The notes beneath the pieces are model-generated. The model saw only the letters and a list, made by a program, of their open reading frames with translations. It was not told the DNA's origin and ran no database searches. Shown piece by piece: positions 8,333 through 18,158 of a stretch of DNA of 64,000 nucleotides (positions are counted from its first letter, which is position 1; every line of letters starts with the position of its first letter). The position numbers and the translations under genes are program-made. This DNA is from Marinobacterium arenosum (lineage in GTDB: Bacteria > Pseudomonadota > Gammaproteobacteria > Pseudomonadales > Balneatricaceae). Location: contig NZ_JAILYN010000004.1 of assembly GCF_019795155.1 (NCBI RefSeq), forward strand, positions 62,001 through 126,000. Reading direction: 5' to 3'.

Positions 8333-11329
8333 TCAATGGCGCGCTGGATGGTGCCGCTCGGTCACCCAATGCGCGGTCTGTTCGGTGGTCATCGGTTTGC
8401 TGAACAGGTAGCCCTGCAGCAGGTCGCAGCCCATCTGCTGCAACTGCCGATATTGGCTTTCATTCTCTATCCCTTCGGCCACCACCTGCATATCCAGCGT
8501 ATGGGCCAGGGCGATCACCGCCTGGCAGATCAGCCGACAGTTCTCGCTGCTGTCCACCTCGCTGACGAAGGAGCGATCCAATTTGATCAGCCTTACCGGG
8601 AAACTCTGCAGATAGCTGAGGCTGGAGTAGCCGGTGCCGAAGTCATCGACCACCAGCTGAGCGCCCATCTCGTCCAGCCGGTGCAGCTCACGGGCACAGC
8701 CTTCGTCGATCAACAGGGATTCGGTGATCTCCAGCCGCAGGTGACTGAGCTGCTGGCCGCTGTCGGCCAGAATCTCGGCCAGGTCGCTGTGGAACTCGCT
8801 GCGCTGCAACTGCAGCGCCGACACATTGATCGACAGGCAGTCGATCTTGATCCCCTGGTTCTGCCAGCGCTGCAGCTGGCGGCAGCCCTCCTCCAGCACC
8901 CAGCGGCCGATATTGATGATCAGCCCGCTTTGCTCTGCCAGCGGGATAAACTCCTGCGGTGAAATACTGCCCATCTTCGGATGCTGCCAGCGCAACAGCG
9001 CCTCGAAGGCGATCTCGACGCCGGTGTCCGCCGCCACGATCGGCTGGTAGAGCAGCCGCAGTTGCTGACGCTCCACCGCGTGCTCCAGTTCGGCCATCAT
9101 CCGGCGGCGCTTCTGCTGCTGGCGGTGCAGTTTGCGGGCGAAGAAGCGCCAGGTATTACGGCCGTCCGCCTTGGCCTGGTACATCGCCACATCGGCCTGC
9201 TTGATCAGCTCCGGCGCGCTGGCGGCATTGTCCGGGTAGAGTGCGATACCGATGCTGGCACCGATCCGGCACTCATTGGCGCCGACGGTGAACGGCCGCT
9301 GCAGGGTCTGCACGATACTGTCGGCGATGGCGGCGACCGCACCTATATGCTCGACCTCCTGAATAATCACCGCGAACTCGTCACCGCCCAGCCGGGCCAC
9401 GGTATCGGTCGCCCGGCGATGCTCCTCCAGCCGTCGCGCGACCCCGACCAACAGTTGATCGCCGGCCTGGTGCCCGAGACTGTCATTAACCTCCTTGAAG
9501 TAGTCCAGGTCGATGAACAGCACCGCTACCAACTGGTTGTGGCGGCGTGCCGCTTCCAGTGCCTGTTGCAACCGCTCGACCAGCTGGAAGCGGTTGTGCA
9601 GCCCGGTCAGGCCGTCGTGGGTCGCCATATAGTGGATCCGCTCGGCGGCCGCCTTGCGGCGCGAGATATCACGCATGAAGACCGTGACATGGGGCTGGTC
9701 GCCGGCCATCCAGCGACTCATCGACAGCTCGGCCGGCAATTCGCTGCCATCCTGTTGATTTAGCTGCACCTCCAGCTGGGTCACCCGGTCGATCCGGTTG
9801 CTCAACAGCTGCTGCAGGGTCTCCTCCAGCTCACTGCGGCTGGGATCCTGCGCCCGGGCCGGAAAATAGATTTTCTGCTGCAGCAACTCATCGCTGCCCA
9901 GCATCTCCAGGGCCGCCGGATTGGCGCTGATCAGTCGGCCATGACGGTCCAGTGTCAGGATGCCGTCGCTGGCCACATCCATGATGGTCTGCAGCCGCTG
10001 GCGCGATACTTCCACGTCCGCCCGGTAACTCTGCAGCTGTTGTTGCTGGCGGTTGTAGGCACCGGCCAGTTCGCCCAACTCGGCAACGCAGCTCTCATCC
10101 AGCAGGGCGGGTTGCGAGCCGCTGCTCTTCAGCTGCGAGATCATTCCCTGGAGCGGGCTGACCAGCTGTTTCTGCAACCGGAAGACCACGAACGCCATGC
10201 CCAGCAGGATGGTGCCGCCGAGCACCAGCAGGGTACGCCAGACGATCTGCTCGGCACCGGCGATCGCGATCCGGTCCGGCACCACCATCGCCAGCAACCA
10301 GTCGGTACGCGGCATCGCCACCAGCGACACCTGCACCTCTTCGTCCAGTAGTGGATCATCCTCCAACGCGCCGTTACGGAATGCCGGTTTACTGGCACTG
10401 CGATACAGGTGAGCGGCGATACGTTCCGCCTCGCCTACCTCCAGGGCATCGGTACTGTCCGCCAGGCTGTCCGCCAACCGCTGTTCCTCGTCTGACAGGC
10501 TGCCCGGCGGCAGGTCGATCAACGCCATCAGTGGCGCGAATGCGGTTTGCTCGGCTTCCAGTCGACCGAGACTGTAATCGGAGCTGGCGTCACCGCCGAG
10601 CTGCTCACGCATGGGTGCCGGCAGAGACAGGAAACGGCCGTTGCGGTCAAGCATCAGCGCATAGCCGCCCAGGCTGGCCAGCCGGCCGGCCAGGAAGCGG
10701 TCCAGCCCATGCAGTCGCAGATCCACCGTGGCCACCCCCCAGAGCGCACCGTAACGGATAATCGGCGCCGAGCAGGTGACCATCGACACACCGGTATAGG
10801 GATCGGTATAGGAGCGCGACCAGTAGCACACCTGGTTGTGAAGGCGGGTTGCCGGCTGGTACCACTCGGCCCGGTGATAGCCGGGAACGTCCGGCTGGTT
10901 GTAATTGTCGAACTGCACCAGTGCGCCATTACCCTGGCGGCCCCAGAACAGGCTGGCCCGCTCGATACCCGGCAGCAGCCGGCCCGGTTCCGGCCAGATA
11001 CCGCCACCGGCGATCAGCGTCTGATAGCGGCTATCGGACAGCAGCCGATGGAGGGTCTGGCGCAAGTGGTCGGGTTCCGGCGGCAACGCCGCAACGATGC
11101 TGACCATCGCCCTGACCAGGCTCTCGGCATGCTCGACCCGGCGATTGAGTTCCGCCACGATCAGCTCGCCCGCCTGGGCCACCAGACGCCGGTCGCGTTC
11201 GACCAGGATATCGCGGGCAAAACCGGTCATCAGGCTGAACACCACCACCAGAATGGCCAGGATCACCACGGCGAACAGCAGATTGATGCGTACCTGAAGG
11301 TTCTGCCACCAGCGACGGGGCAACCACAT
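8333..11329 (-). CDS. Cache-PAS-GGDEF-EAL dual c-di-GMP signalling protein
   Basis: A protein of about 998 residues. The order is TM helix (about 15-35), periplasmic double-Cache sensor (about 40-350), second TM (about 360-385), a HAMP/coiled linker, PAS (about 440-555), GGDEF (about 565-730) and EAL (about 745-990). The cyclase motif is intact (ARLGGDEF) with an intact RxxD inhibitory site (RATD). The phosphodiesterase core is also intact: EALLRW, EITES, VDDFGTGYSS, KLDRSF and VAEGIE. It may therefore make or degrade c-di-GMP depending on its ligand. The frame is open to a TTG at 11353; ATG 11329 has AAGGTGGG at the best spacing, and ATG 11335 is possible. Confidence 0.9.
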   Translation of the reverse strand: MWLPRRWWQNLQVRINLLFAVVILAILVVVFSLMTGFARDILVERDRRLVAQAGELIVAELNRRVEHAESLVRAMVSIVAALPPEPDHLRQTLHRLLSDSRYQTLIAGGGIWPEPGRLLPGIERASLFWGRQGNGALVQFDNYNQPDVPGYHRAEWYQPATRLHNQVCYWSRSYTDPYTGVSMVTCSAPIIRYGALWGVATVDLRLHGLDRFLAGRLASLGGYALMLDRNGRFLSLPAPMREQLGGDASSDYSLGRLEAEQTAFAPLMALIDLPPGSLSDEEQRLADSLADSTDALEVGEAERIAAHLYRSASKPAFRNGALEDDPLLDEEVQVSLVAMPRTDWLLAMVVPDRIAIAGAEQIVWRTLLVLGGTILLGMAFVVFRLQKQLVSPLQGMISQLKSSGSQPALLDESCVAELGELAGAYNRQQQQLQSYRADVEVSRQRLQTIMDVASDGILTLDRHGRLISANPAALEMLGSDELLQQKIYFPARAQDPSRSELEETLQQLLSNRIDRVTQLEVQLNQQDGSELPAELSMSRWMAGDQPHVTVFMRDISRRKAAAERIHYMATHDGLTGLHNRFQLVERLQQALEAARRHNQLVAVLFIDLDYFKEVNDSLGHQAGDQLLVGVARRLEEHRRATDTVARLGGDEFAVIIQEVEHIGAVAAIADSIVQTLQRPFTVGANECRIGASIGIALYPDNAASAPELIKQADVAMYQAKADGRNTWRFFARKLHRQQQKRRRMMAELEHAVERQQLRLLYQPIVAADTGVEIAFEALLRWQHPKMGSISPQEFIPLAEQSGLIINIGRWVLEEGCRQLQRWQNQGIKIDCLSINVSALQLQRSEFHSDLAEILADSGQQLSHLRLEITESLLIDEGCARELHRLDEMGAQLVVDDFGTGYSSLSYLQSFPVRLIKLDRSFVSEVDSSENCRLICQAVIALAHTLDMQVVAEGIENESQYRQLQQMGCDLLQGYLFSKPMTTEQTAHWVTERHHPARH

Positions 11330-11419
11330 AGGCATCCCACCTTGCTGCGACAAAGGTTGGAAAAGGTTGCCCTGAGTATAGAACGGTTAATCACTGCCCC
11401 GCCGGTAGCGTAGATACGA

Positions 11420-11445
11420 AAAAGGCGCTTCTAAGAGCGCCTTTT
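11420..11445 (-). terminator. Terminator downstream of can
   Basis: A 10-bp perfect inverted repeat (AAAAGGCGCT / AGCGCCTTTT, 6-base loop) has a T-run on the minus-strand side, 20 bases beyond the can stop. The A/T tracts on both sides make it potentially bidirectional. Confidence 0.82.
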
Positions 11446-11465
11446 CATGAGCATTTCCGATCGCG

Positions 11466-12137
11466 TCAGGCTTGCCGTGCGCCGGTACGGGTGGCCACCA
11501 CCTCTACCGCCGCCTGCAGTCGCTGTTCCAGGCCGTCTGCCCCTTCGTTATGGAAGTGCAGGTCCTGCAGCAGGCCGTCGCTGAGGCCGTAGACCAGACC
11601 ATAGACATTGAGCTCCTGGCCGTTGCGCCAGGCCTCCTGCACGATGGTGGTATTGCAGAGGTTGTAGGTCTGTTCCAGCACATTGAGTTCGCACAGCCGG
11701 TCAACCAGCTGATCTTCATCGCCCTGGCAAGGCTCCAGCACGTCGCTGTATTTTTTCGACACATCGCGAATATGCCGCAGCCAGTTGCCGATCAGCCCCA
11801 GCGGCGAGTCACTCAACGAGGCCTTGACGCCGCCGCAGCCGTAGTGGCCAACCACCATGATATGTTTGACCTTCAACACCTGTACGGCGAACTGCAGAAC
11901 CGACAGGCAGTTCATGTCGGTATGGATCACCAGGTTGGAAACATTGCGGTGTACGAACACATCGCCCGGCAGCATGCCGAGGATCTCGTTCGCCGGCACC
12001 CGGCTGTCAGAGCAGCCGATCCACAGGTATTCCGGCGACTGCTGCTGCGCCAGGGTCTTGAAAAAATCCGGTGACTTTTCGTTGACCCGGCTTGCCCACT
12101 GGCGGTTGCCATCCATCAGTTCTTGCAGTTTTGTCAT
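11466..12137 (-). CDS. can: Beta-carbonic anhydrase
   Basis: A 223-residue cytoplasmic enzyme that interconverts CO2 and bicarbonate. The zinc ligands and catalytic dyad are visible at the positions known for E. coli Can: C42 and D44 (with R46) in CSDSRVPANEI, and H98 and C101 in HYGCGG. The length matches Can (220 aa). It is a single gene with its own terminator, and hemE is terminated just upstream of its promoter region (12138-12210). Confidence 0.95.
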   Translation of the reverse strand: MTKLQELMDGNRQWASRVNEKSPDFFKTLAQQQSPEYLWIGCSDSRVPANEILGMLPGDVFVHRNVSNLVIHTDMNCLSVLQFAVQVLKVKHIMVVGHYGCGGVKASLSDSPLGLIGNWLRHIRDVSKKYSDVLEPCQGDEDQLVDRLCELNVLEQTYNLCNTTIVQEAWRNGQELNVYGLVYGLSDGLLQDLHFHNEGADGLEQRLQAAVEVVATRTGARQA

Positions 12138-12212
12138 CTATTCGCACCAAAAAACAAGAAGTTAACCCGATTATGCAAATTATCCGAGTAAATATATCGG
12201 TTATAGCGCGCC

Positions 12213-12238
12213 AAAAAAAGGGCTCATGACGAGCCCTG
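12213..12238 (-). terminator. Rho-independent terminator of hemE
   Basis: On the minus strand, AGGGCTC - 5-base loop - GAGCCCT is followed by seven T, 15 bases after the hemE stop. Confidence 0.88.
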
Positions 12239-12252
12239 CCTGATCGTACCGC

Positions 12253-13320
12253 TTAGCCCTGATGGTACTTGGCACTCAGCTCATGCACCGCGTCGACGAA
12301 GATCTTCGGCTGTGCCGGATCGACAAACTGATGAATACCGTGTCCCAGGTTGAAGACATGGCCGGAGCCGTTGCCGAAACCGGCCAGAATGCGCTCGACC
12401 TCTTCGCGAATCCGTGCCGCCGGGGCATAGAGTACGCTCGGGTCCATATTACCCTGCAGCGCCACCCGCTCGCCGACCCGGGCGCGGGCGTCGCCGATAT
12501 CGGTGGTCCAGTCCAGCCCCAGCGCATCGGCGCCGGCATCGGCGATCGCTTCCAGCCACTGGCCGCCGTTCTTGGTGAACAGGATCACCGGCACCTTGCG
12601 GCCGTCATGTTCGCGGATCAGGCCGTCGACGATCTGCTGCATGTATTTCAGCGAGAACTCACGGTAGCAGGGACCGCTCAGCGCGCCCCCCCAGGTATCG
12701 AAGATCTGTACCGCCTGGGCGCCGCAACGGATCTGCTCGTTCAGGTAGTCGGTCACCGATCGGGCCAGCTTGTCCAGCAGTGCGTGCAGCACTTCCGGGG
12801 TGGCATACATCATCTGCTTGATATGCCGAAAATCCTTGGAGGAACCGCCTTCAACCATGTAGGTGGCCAGCGTCCAGGGGCTGCCGGAGAAACCGATCAG
12901 CGGCACCCGGCCGTTCAGTTCGCGACGAATCTCCTTGACCGCGTCCATCACGTAACCGAGGTCGCGGGCGGCATCCGGCACCGGCAGTTCGGCAACGTCC
13001 TGCTCACTGCGGATGATCTTCTTGAAGCGCGGCCCTTCGCCGGTTTCGAAATAAAGCCCCAGCCCCATCGCATCCGGGATGGTCAGGATATCGGAGAACA
13101 GGATCGCCGCGTCCAGCTCGTAGCGCTCCAGCGGCTGAATGGTCACCTCGCAAGCCAGCTCCTTGTTCTTGCACAGGCTCAGAAAATCGCCCGCCTTGGC
13201 ACGGGTGGCGCGGTATTCCGGCAGATAGCGCCCCGCCTGGCGCATCATCCAGACCGGCGTGCAGTCGACCGGTTCACGCAGCAGGGCCCGCAGGAAGCGA
13301 TCGTTTTTCAGTTCAGCCAT
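12253..13320 (-). CDS. hemE: Uroporphyrinogen decarboxylase
   Basis: A 355-residue enzyme of heme biosynthesis that removes four acetate carboxyls from uroporphyrinogen III. Both family signatures are present: [16 protein letters not shown] near residue 25 and [16 protein letters not shown] near residue 140. A frame is open 64 codons further upstream to 13512. ATG 13320 follows GGGAGAACTGAGA and gives the standard length and N-terminus ([13 protein letters not shown]). In Pseudomonas hemE follows gltBD; here it is about 35 kb away, so local order differs. Confidence 0.95.
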   Translation of the reverse strand: MAELKNDRFLRALLREPVDCTPVWMMRQAGRYLPEYRATRAKAGDFLSLCKNKELACEVTIQPLERYELDAAILFSDILTIPDAMGLGLYFETGEGPRFKKIIRSEQDVAELPVPDAARDLGYVMDAVKEIRRELNGRVPLIGFSGSPWTLATYMVEGGSSKDFRHIKQMMYATPEVLHALLDKLARSVTDYLNEQIRCGAQAVQIFDTWGGALSGPCYREFSLKYMQQIVDGLIREHDGRKVPVILFTKNGGQWLEAIADAGADALGLDWTTDIGDARARVGERVALQGNMDPSVLYAPAARIREEVERILAGFGNGSGHVFNLGHGIHQFVDPAQPKIFVDAVHELSAKYHQG

Positions 13321-13656
13321 TCTCAGTTCTCCCGATTCGGTCCGGTGTGCGGTAAGCCCTGGACAGGCGCAGTGGCTGCATGGCGGCTTCAGGCGCTGCC
13401 GGACGGGTAAAATTTCAAGCCCGGCATTGTACCCGAGTTTACCGCGGAAGACCTGCCCCGAGCGCTGGAAATCCCCGCCAGGCCGGCGTTGTTTGATCGA
13501 AGACAAGCGCAATGGCCGTCGCGGCGGTTCGCACGATGCGATAACTTACTAAAACGGTCATTCAACCGCTGGCTGCTCAGAATTTAACCTGTACAATAGG
13601 GGTGTCGAGAATAAGATTTATTCCACCACTGCCTGCAACGTAAATTCGTATACACG
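13321..13656. other. Intergenic region between divergent hemE and AraC-type gene
   Basis: 336 bases, presumably carrying both promoters. A TACAAT box at 13592-13597 is a possible -10 for the plus-strand gene, with no good -35. No hairpin or gene stands out. Confidence 0.4.
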
Positions 13657-14409
13657 ATGGTCAAAAACATCGAGATCATGAGCCTGCCGGGTGATGCCCA
13701 CACCCACGACCACGAATACCATCAGCTGGTACTCGGGTTACGCGGCAACACCGACTTCGACATCGCCGGACTCGGCCAGCGGGTCGAAGCGGGCGCCGGC
13801 TGCCTGGTGCCCTGCAGCACCGGCCATGCCTTCGCCGGCTCGGACAATAACCAGATCATGGTGGTAAACCTGCCCTGGCAACAGAGCTACAGTGCCCAGG
13901 AACAGGATCTGATCAACCGGCTGTTTGACCGCGCCAGCTATTTCAATATGGATACCCAACTGCAGGTACTGGCCGGCGCGCTGAGCCGCGAATTGCAGCA
14001 GCAGCCGAACGACTCACTGCTGGCCCGCGCCTGTGGCAACACCTTGCTGTGCGCACTGCAGCACCACCTGCAGATCCCACCGGCACGCCGGCCCGGGGTG
14101 ATCGATATGGATCTGATCGACGACTACATCCGCCTGCACCTGCATCAGAAAATCAGCGTCGGCCAGCTGGCCGGGCTGGCTTGCATGAGCAACAGCCAGT
14201 TCCACGAGCTGTTCAAGAAACAGGCCGGTATGACACCGCACCAGTACCTGCTGGAGAAACGGCTGCAGAAAGCCCATCAGGATCTGGAGCAGGGCCGGCC
14301 GCTGTCGCAGATCAGCGATCGCTGCGGCTTCAGCAGCCAGAGCGCCTTCACCCACGCCTTCAAGCGCCGGTTCGGCATCACCCCGGCCCGCTTCAGACGC
14401 GAACGCTGA
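13657..14409 (+). CDS. AraC-family transcriptional regulator with N-terminal cupin
   Basis: A 250-residue regulator. The N-terminal cupin-like sensor (about 1-140) begins with histidine-rich HTHDHEYHQLVLGLRG, which could hold a metal or small ligand. The C-terminal AraC double helix-turn-helix (about 150-248) includes VGQLAGLACMSNSQFHELFKKQAG and ISDRCGFSSQSAFTHAFKRRFGITPARF. No strong ribosome-binding site precedes ATG 13657, and MSLPGD at 13678 is an alternative start. It converges on lapC with only 16 bases between stop codons, so it borders the Lap locus; whether it regulates that locus is unknown. Confidence 0.87.
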   Translation: MVKNIEIMSLPGDAHTHDHEYHQLVLGLRGNTDFDIAGLGQRVEAGAGCLVPCSTGHAFAGSDNNQIMVVNLPWQQSYSAQEQDLINRLFDRASYFNMDTQLQVLAGALSRELQQQPNDSLLARACGNTLLCALQHHLQIPPARRPGVIDMDLIDDYIRLHLHQKISVGQLAGLACMSNSQFHELFKKQAGMTPHQYLLEKRLQKAHQDLEQGRPLSQISDRCGFSSQSAFTHAFKRRFGITPARFRRER

Positions 14410-14425
14410 TCACCGGCACGGCCGG

Positions 14426-15826
14426 TCAGCGTTCGCGGAATGCGTTGGCGCGGGCCCGGTTGATCGGCTTCAACAAGTAATCCAGCACCGACTTCTTGCC
14501 GGTCATGATATCGACGCTGGTCAGCATGCCGGGGATGATCGGCAGCGGCTTGTCGGCCGGCCCCAGATGGGTCTGGGCCGTCTCCACCCGGGCGATATAG
14601 AAACTGTTACCCTCTTCGTCGATCACCGTATCCGGGCTGACATGCACCACCTTGCCGGCCAGGCCGCCATAGATGGCGAAATCGTAGGCGGTCAGCTTGA
14701 CCACCGCATTCAGCCCGGGCCGGATGAAGGCGATATCCTCCGGCTTGATCTTGGCCTCCACCTGCAGCACCCCCTCCAGCGGCACGATCTCCATCAACAT
14801 CATGCCCGGCTGTACCACGCCACCAACCGTGGTGACATGGATCTTCTGGATGGTGCCCTTGACCGGCGAGGTCACCAGCGTCCGGTTGACCCGGTCCTCC
14901 AGGCCGACCTTGCTCTCGCCCAGCTGGTCCAGCTCCGCCGCGCTGAGCCGCTGCTCGTTCAACGCATCCGAGCGGAACTTGGCGACCAGTTCCAGTCGCT
15001 TCTGCTCCAGCTCCTCGATCTGCTTGGCCGCCTTGGAGATCGCGAACCGGGTGCCGTCCAGCTCCCCTTTCAGGTCATTGACCTTACGCCGGTCCTGCAA
15101 GAACTCGATTCGTGAGACCACCCCCTCCTCGACCAGCGGGCGCTTCAGCTCCAGCTCCTCGCGGGCCAGCTGGTAACTGGTGGTCAGGCTGGCGACCTTG
15201 CTTTTCAGGCTGTTCAGCTCGGTCTTGGCCTGGCCGCGCTGATCGGACAGTACCTGCAGTCCGGCCTGCAGGTTGCGGATACGCCCCTCCAGCACTTCGC
15301 TCTCGCTGCGCACCAGGGTCGGAAATTTATCGTTCAACGCCGCCAGGTTCGGTGTATGAGAGGACAGCTCATGCAGTCGCTCCAGCTGATCCACATCGAT
15401 CGCCTTCGGCAGCGCCGCCTCATCCTTCAGCCGGGCCACCATCACTTCCAGGTTGCCGCGCGCCTGCTGGTTTTCGCGGAAGCTGGTGCGGTGTTGGGTG
15501 TCGTCCAGCCGTACCAACGGCTGGCCCGGCGCTACCTGCTCACCTTCGGCGACATAGATCTCGGCGACGATGCCCCCTTCCAGGTTCTGGATCACCTGCA
15601 GGTGACGCGACGGGATCACCTTGCCGGCGCCCACCGTGACCTCGTCGATCTGCGCAAAATAGGCCCAGACCAATGCGCAGATCAGGAACGCGAAAATACT
15701 CCACAACAGGAATCGGGCACCGCGGGGGGTGGCCAGCATCAGTGCCGCCGAGGTATCGGACACAAAGGCCATATCCTGTTCGGACAGCGGGGTCTGCTTG
15801 GCTTCCATAGCGCTACGAATACGCAT
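14426..15826 (-). CDS. lapC: Type I secretion membrane-fusion protein, LapC-like (HlyD family)
   Basis: A protein of about 466 residues. A cytoplasmic N-terminus leads into a single TM segment (LLWSIFAFLICALVWAYFAQ, about residues 38-60). It is followed by the HlyD lipoyl/barrel domains, a long periplasmic coiled coil (about 140-300), and a C-terminal beta domain that begins with VNRTLVTSPVKGTIQ. It should bridge the inner-membrane ABC exporter LapB to the outer-membrane channel LapE. ATG 15826 begins 28 bases after the lapB stop and the two are surely one operon. A shorter start at 15808 (MEAKQTPL) is possible. Confidence 0.9.
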   Translation of the reverse strand: MRIRSAMEAKQTPLSEQDMAFVSDTSAALMLATPRGARFLLWSIFAFLICALVWAYFAQIDEVTVGAGKVIPSRHLQVIQNLEGGIVAEIYVAEGEQVAPGQPLVRLDDTQHRTSFRENQQARGNLEVMVARLKDEAALPKAIDVDQLERLHELSSHTPNLAALNDKFPTLVRSESEVLEGRIRNLQAGLQVLSDQRGQAKTELNSLKSKVASLTTSYQLAREELELKRPLVEEGVVSRIEFLQDRRKVNDLKGELDGTRFAISKAAKQIEELEQKRLELVAKFRSDALNEQRLSAAELDQLGESKVGLEDRVNRTLVTSPVKGTIQKIHVTTVGGVVQPGMMLMEIVPLEGVLQVEAKIKPEDIAFIRPGLNAVVKLTAYDFAIYGGLAGKVVHVSPDTVIDEEGNSFYIARVETAQTHLGPADKPLPIIPGMLTSVDIMTGKKSVLDYLLKPINRARANAFRER

Positions 15827-15854
15827 CAGGCAACTGCTCCAACATAGCCAATCA

Positions 15855-18026
15855 TCAGCGGTCCAGGTGCAGGCGACCGGAACGCAACGCCTCCTGCACC
15901 GCAGGTTTGGGGCCGTCCGCCACGATTCGGCCCTGGTCCACCACAATCAAGCGATCGACCAGTTCCAGCATCGACGCCTTGTGAGTAATCAACAGCAGCG
16001 TCTTGTCGCCCAGATGAGCCTGCAGGCGGTTGCGGAAACGGGCTTCACTGGTGTTGTCCATCGATGATGTCGGCTCGTCCATCACCAGCACCGACGGGTT
16101 AAGCAAAAGTGCCCGCGCCAGTGCCACACTCTGGCGCTGGCCGCCGGACAAGTTGGCGCCGCGCTCGGCGACATGCATGTCCAGCCCCTCCGGATGGCGG
16201 TTGCTGAACTCGGTCACCCCGGCCAGCTCGGCGGCTTGCAGCACGGCGTCGTCCTCCACCCAGGGCACTCCCAGCGTCAGGTTTTCCTTCAGGGTACCGT
16301 AGAACAGGGTGACGTCCTGCGGCATCACACCGATCAGGTGGCGCACGTGGCTGGGGCTGAGCTGACGGATGTCCACCCCGTCGAGCAGCACCTGGCCGGC
16401 CGAGGCATCGTAGAACGCCGTGGCCAGCCGGCCGATGGTCGACTTGCCGGAGCCGATCCGGCCGATGATGCCGACCTTCTCACCGGGGCGAACGTCGAAG
16501 GATACCTCGGTCAGCGCATTGAGCTTCTGCTCCGGATAGGCGAACGACACCTGCTTGAAGCGGATATGGCCGGCCAGCGATTCGCGGTGGATAAAGTTCT
16601 TGCCCTCCGGGTTCTCCACCGGCAACGCCATGATCTCGCCGAGCATCGTCAATGCCGATTTAGCCTGGTTGTAGCGGGTCGCCAGCTGGGCGATCTGGGC
16701 CATCGGCGCCAGCGAGCGCGACGACAGCATCACGCAGGCGATCAGGCCGCCCATCGTCAGGTCGCCCTCGGCGATCCGGTAGACCCCGGCGATGATCATC
16801 AATACGGTGGTCATCTGGATGCAGAAACTGGCCACGCTGCCGGCCGAGCTGGTCAGCCGGCGGGTCTTGATCCCCCAGTCGGCGATATGACCGCAGGCCT
16901 GCTCCCAGCGTCGCTGCAACTGGCCCTCGGCACCGCAGACCTTGATCATCTCGATGCCGGTCAGCGCCTCCACCAGGGTGGCGTTCTTGATGCTGGACAT
17001 CCGCCCGGTCTCCTCGACGCTGCGGCGCAACGGCGCCTGCAGCCAGACGCTGTAGCCGATCACGATCAGCATGATGATCACCGGAATCACCGCCAACCAG
17101 CCGCCGACCAGGAACACCACCAGGAAAAAGATCAATGCGAATGGCAGGTCGATCAGCGCGGTGACCGTGGCGGAGGTGATGAACTCGCGGATATGGTCAA
17201 ACTCCTGCAGGTGCTTGGCGAACGCCCCCACCGAGGCCGGCCGCGCCTGCATCTTGATCGACATCACCTTTTCGAAGATCTGCGTCGACAGCAGGATATC
17301 CGACTTCTTGCCGGCCAGGTCGATGAAGTGGGCGCGCAGCTGCTTGAGGATGAAATCGAACAGGAACACCAGGCTGATGCCGGCCGCCAGCACCCACAGG
17401 GTATCGATGGCGTTGTTGGGCACCACCCGGTCATAGACGTTCATCACGAACAGTGGCGAGGCGATCGCGAACAGGCTGATCAGCAGCGAGGCGATCAGCA
17501 CATCGCGGTAGATCCGCCAGGAGCGCTTCAGCGTGCCCCAGAACCAATGTTCGTCGTCCAGTTTCAGCGTTTGCGGTGCCCGTTCGTCGTAGCGGAACTG
17601 CTTTTTGACGTAGAACACGAAGCCCAGGTAATCATCCGCCAGCTGGTCGAGCGACACCTCGACTTCACCCTCGCCGGTTTCCGGGCGGATCAGGCCGGCA
17701 ACATTGTCGTCGAGCCGCACCAGTACCGCGGTACGGCCGCCGCGCAGCAGCAGCACAGCCGGCAGCAGCAGCGGATCGAGCTGCTCGAACGAACGCTGCA
17801 GCAAGCGCGCCGACAGGCCGGCCCGGGCGGCACCGCGGATAAACAGCGCCTGGGTGTAGCGATTGTCGACCAGCGGCAAGCCGGCTCGCAGCTCGTCTCT
17901 GGAGATAGCACGGCCATGCAGTTTGCAGACAACCTTCAACGCATCCAGCAACGGATCGAAGAACGTGTTGTCGCTATCCTGATGCTGATGTGCTTGCCGG
18001 CTTTCCAGCGTCGTTTGATGTTCCAT
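15855..18026 (-). CDS. lapB: Type I secretion ABC transporter, LapB-like
   Basis: A protein of about 723 residues. The N-terminal C39-peptidase-like domain (about 20-150) lacks a recognisable catalytic cysteine/histidine arrangement, as in RTX-type exporters, and so binds rather than cuts substrate. Then come a six-helix ABC membrane domain (about 165-460) and an ATPase domain with Walker A GRIGSGKST, signature LSGGQRQSVALARALL and Walker B VLVMDEPTSSMD. It is predicted to export the giant adhesin at 22627-33132. I prefer ATG 18026 (MEHQTTL), preceded by AAGTGGG, over the GTG three codons earlier. It is followed directly by lapC. Confidence 0.93.
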   Translation of the reverse strand: MEHQTTLESRQAHQHQDSDNTFFDPLLDALKVVCKLHGRAISRDELRAGLPLVDNRYTQALFIRGAARAGLSARLLQRSFEQLDPLLLPAVLLLRGGRTAVLVRLDDNVAGLIRPETGEGEVEVSLDQLADDYLGFVFYVKKQFRYDERAPQTLKLDDEHWFWGTLKRSWRIYRDVLIASLLISLFAIASPLFVMNVYDRVVPNNAIDTLWVLAAGISLVFLFDFILKQLRAHFIDLAGKKSDILLSTQIFEKVMSIKMQARPASVGAFAKHLQEFDHIREFITSATVTALIDLPFALIFFLVVFLVGGWLAVIPVIIMLIVIGYSVWLQAPLRRSVEETGRMSSIKNATLVEALTGIEMIKVCGAEGQLQRRWEQACGHIADWGIKTRRLTSSAGSVASFCIQMTTVLMIIAGVYRIAEGDLTMGGLIACVMLSSRSLAPMAQIAQLATRYNQAKSALTMLGEIMALPVENPEGKNFIHRESLAGHIRFKQVSFAYPEQKLNALTEVSFDVRPGEKVGIIGRIGSGKSTIGRLATAFYDASAGQVLLDGVDIRQLSPSHVRHLIGVMPQDVTLFYGTLKENLTLGVPWVEDDAVLQAAELAGVTEFSNRHPEGLDMHVAERGANLSGGQRQSVALARALLLNPSVLVMDEPTSSMDNTSEARFRNRLQAHLGDKTLLLITHKASMLELVDRLIVVDQGRIVADGPKPAVQEALRSGRLHLDR

Positions 18027-18158
18027 GCAACCCACTTATCCAGCAGTTTGACTGCTGTGATTTAATATAAAAAAACCTATACTTCGGTCTGGCTTTTATT
18101 TTTCATGTACGTGGAAGACCGCTCTCCAGGCAATATCCAGAATACAGGGGCCGACAGC

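Noticed and set aside
16173-18065. A 630-codon plus-strand frame over lapB
   Set aside because: Antisense to a complete ABC exporter gene; His/Gln/Arg-rich shadow translation without domains.
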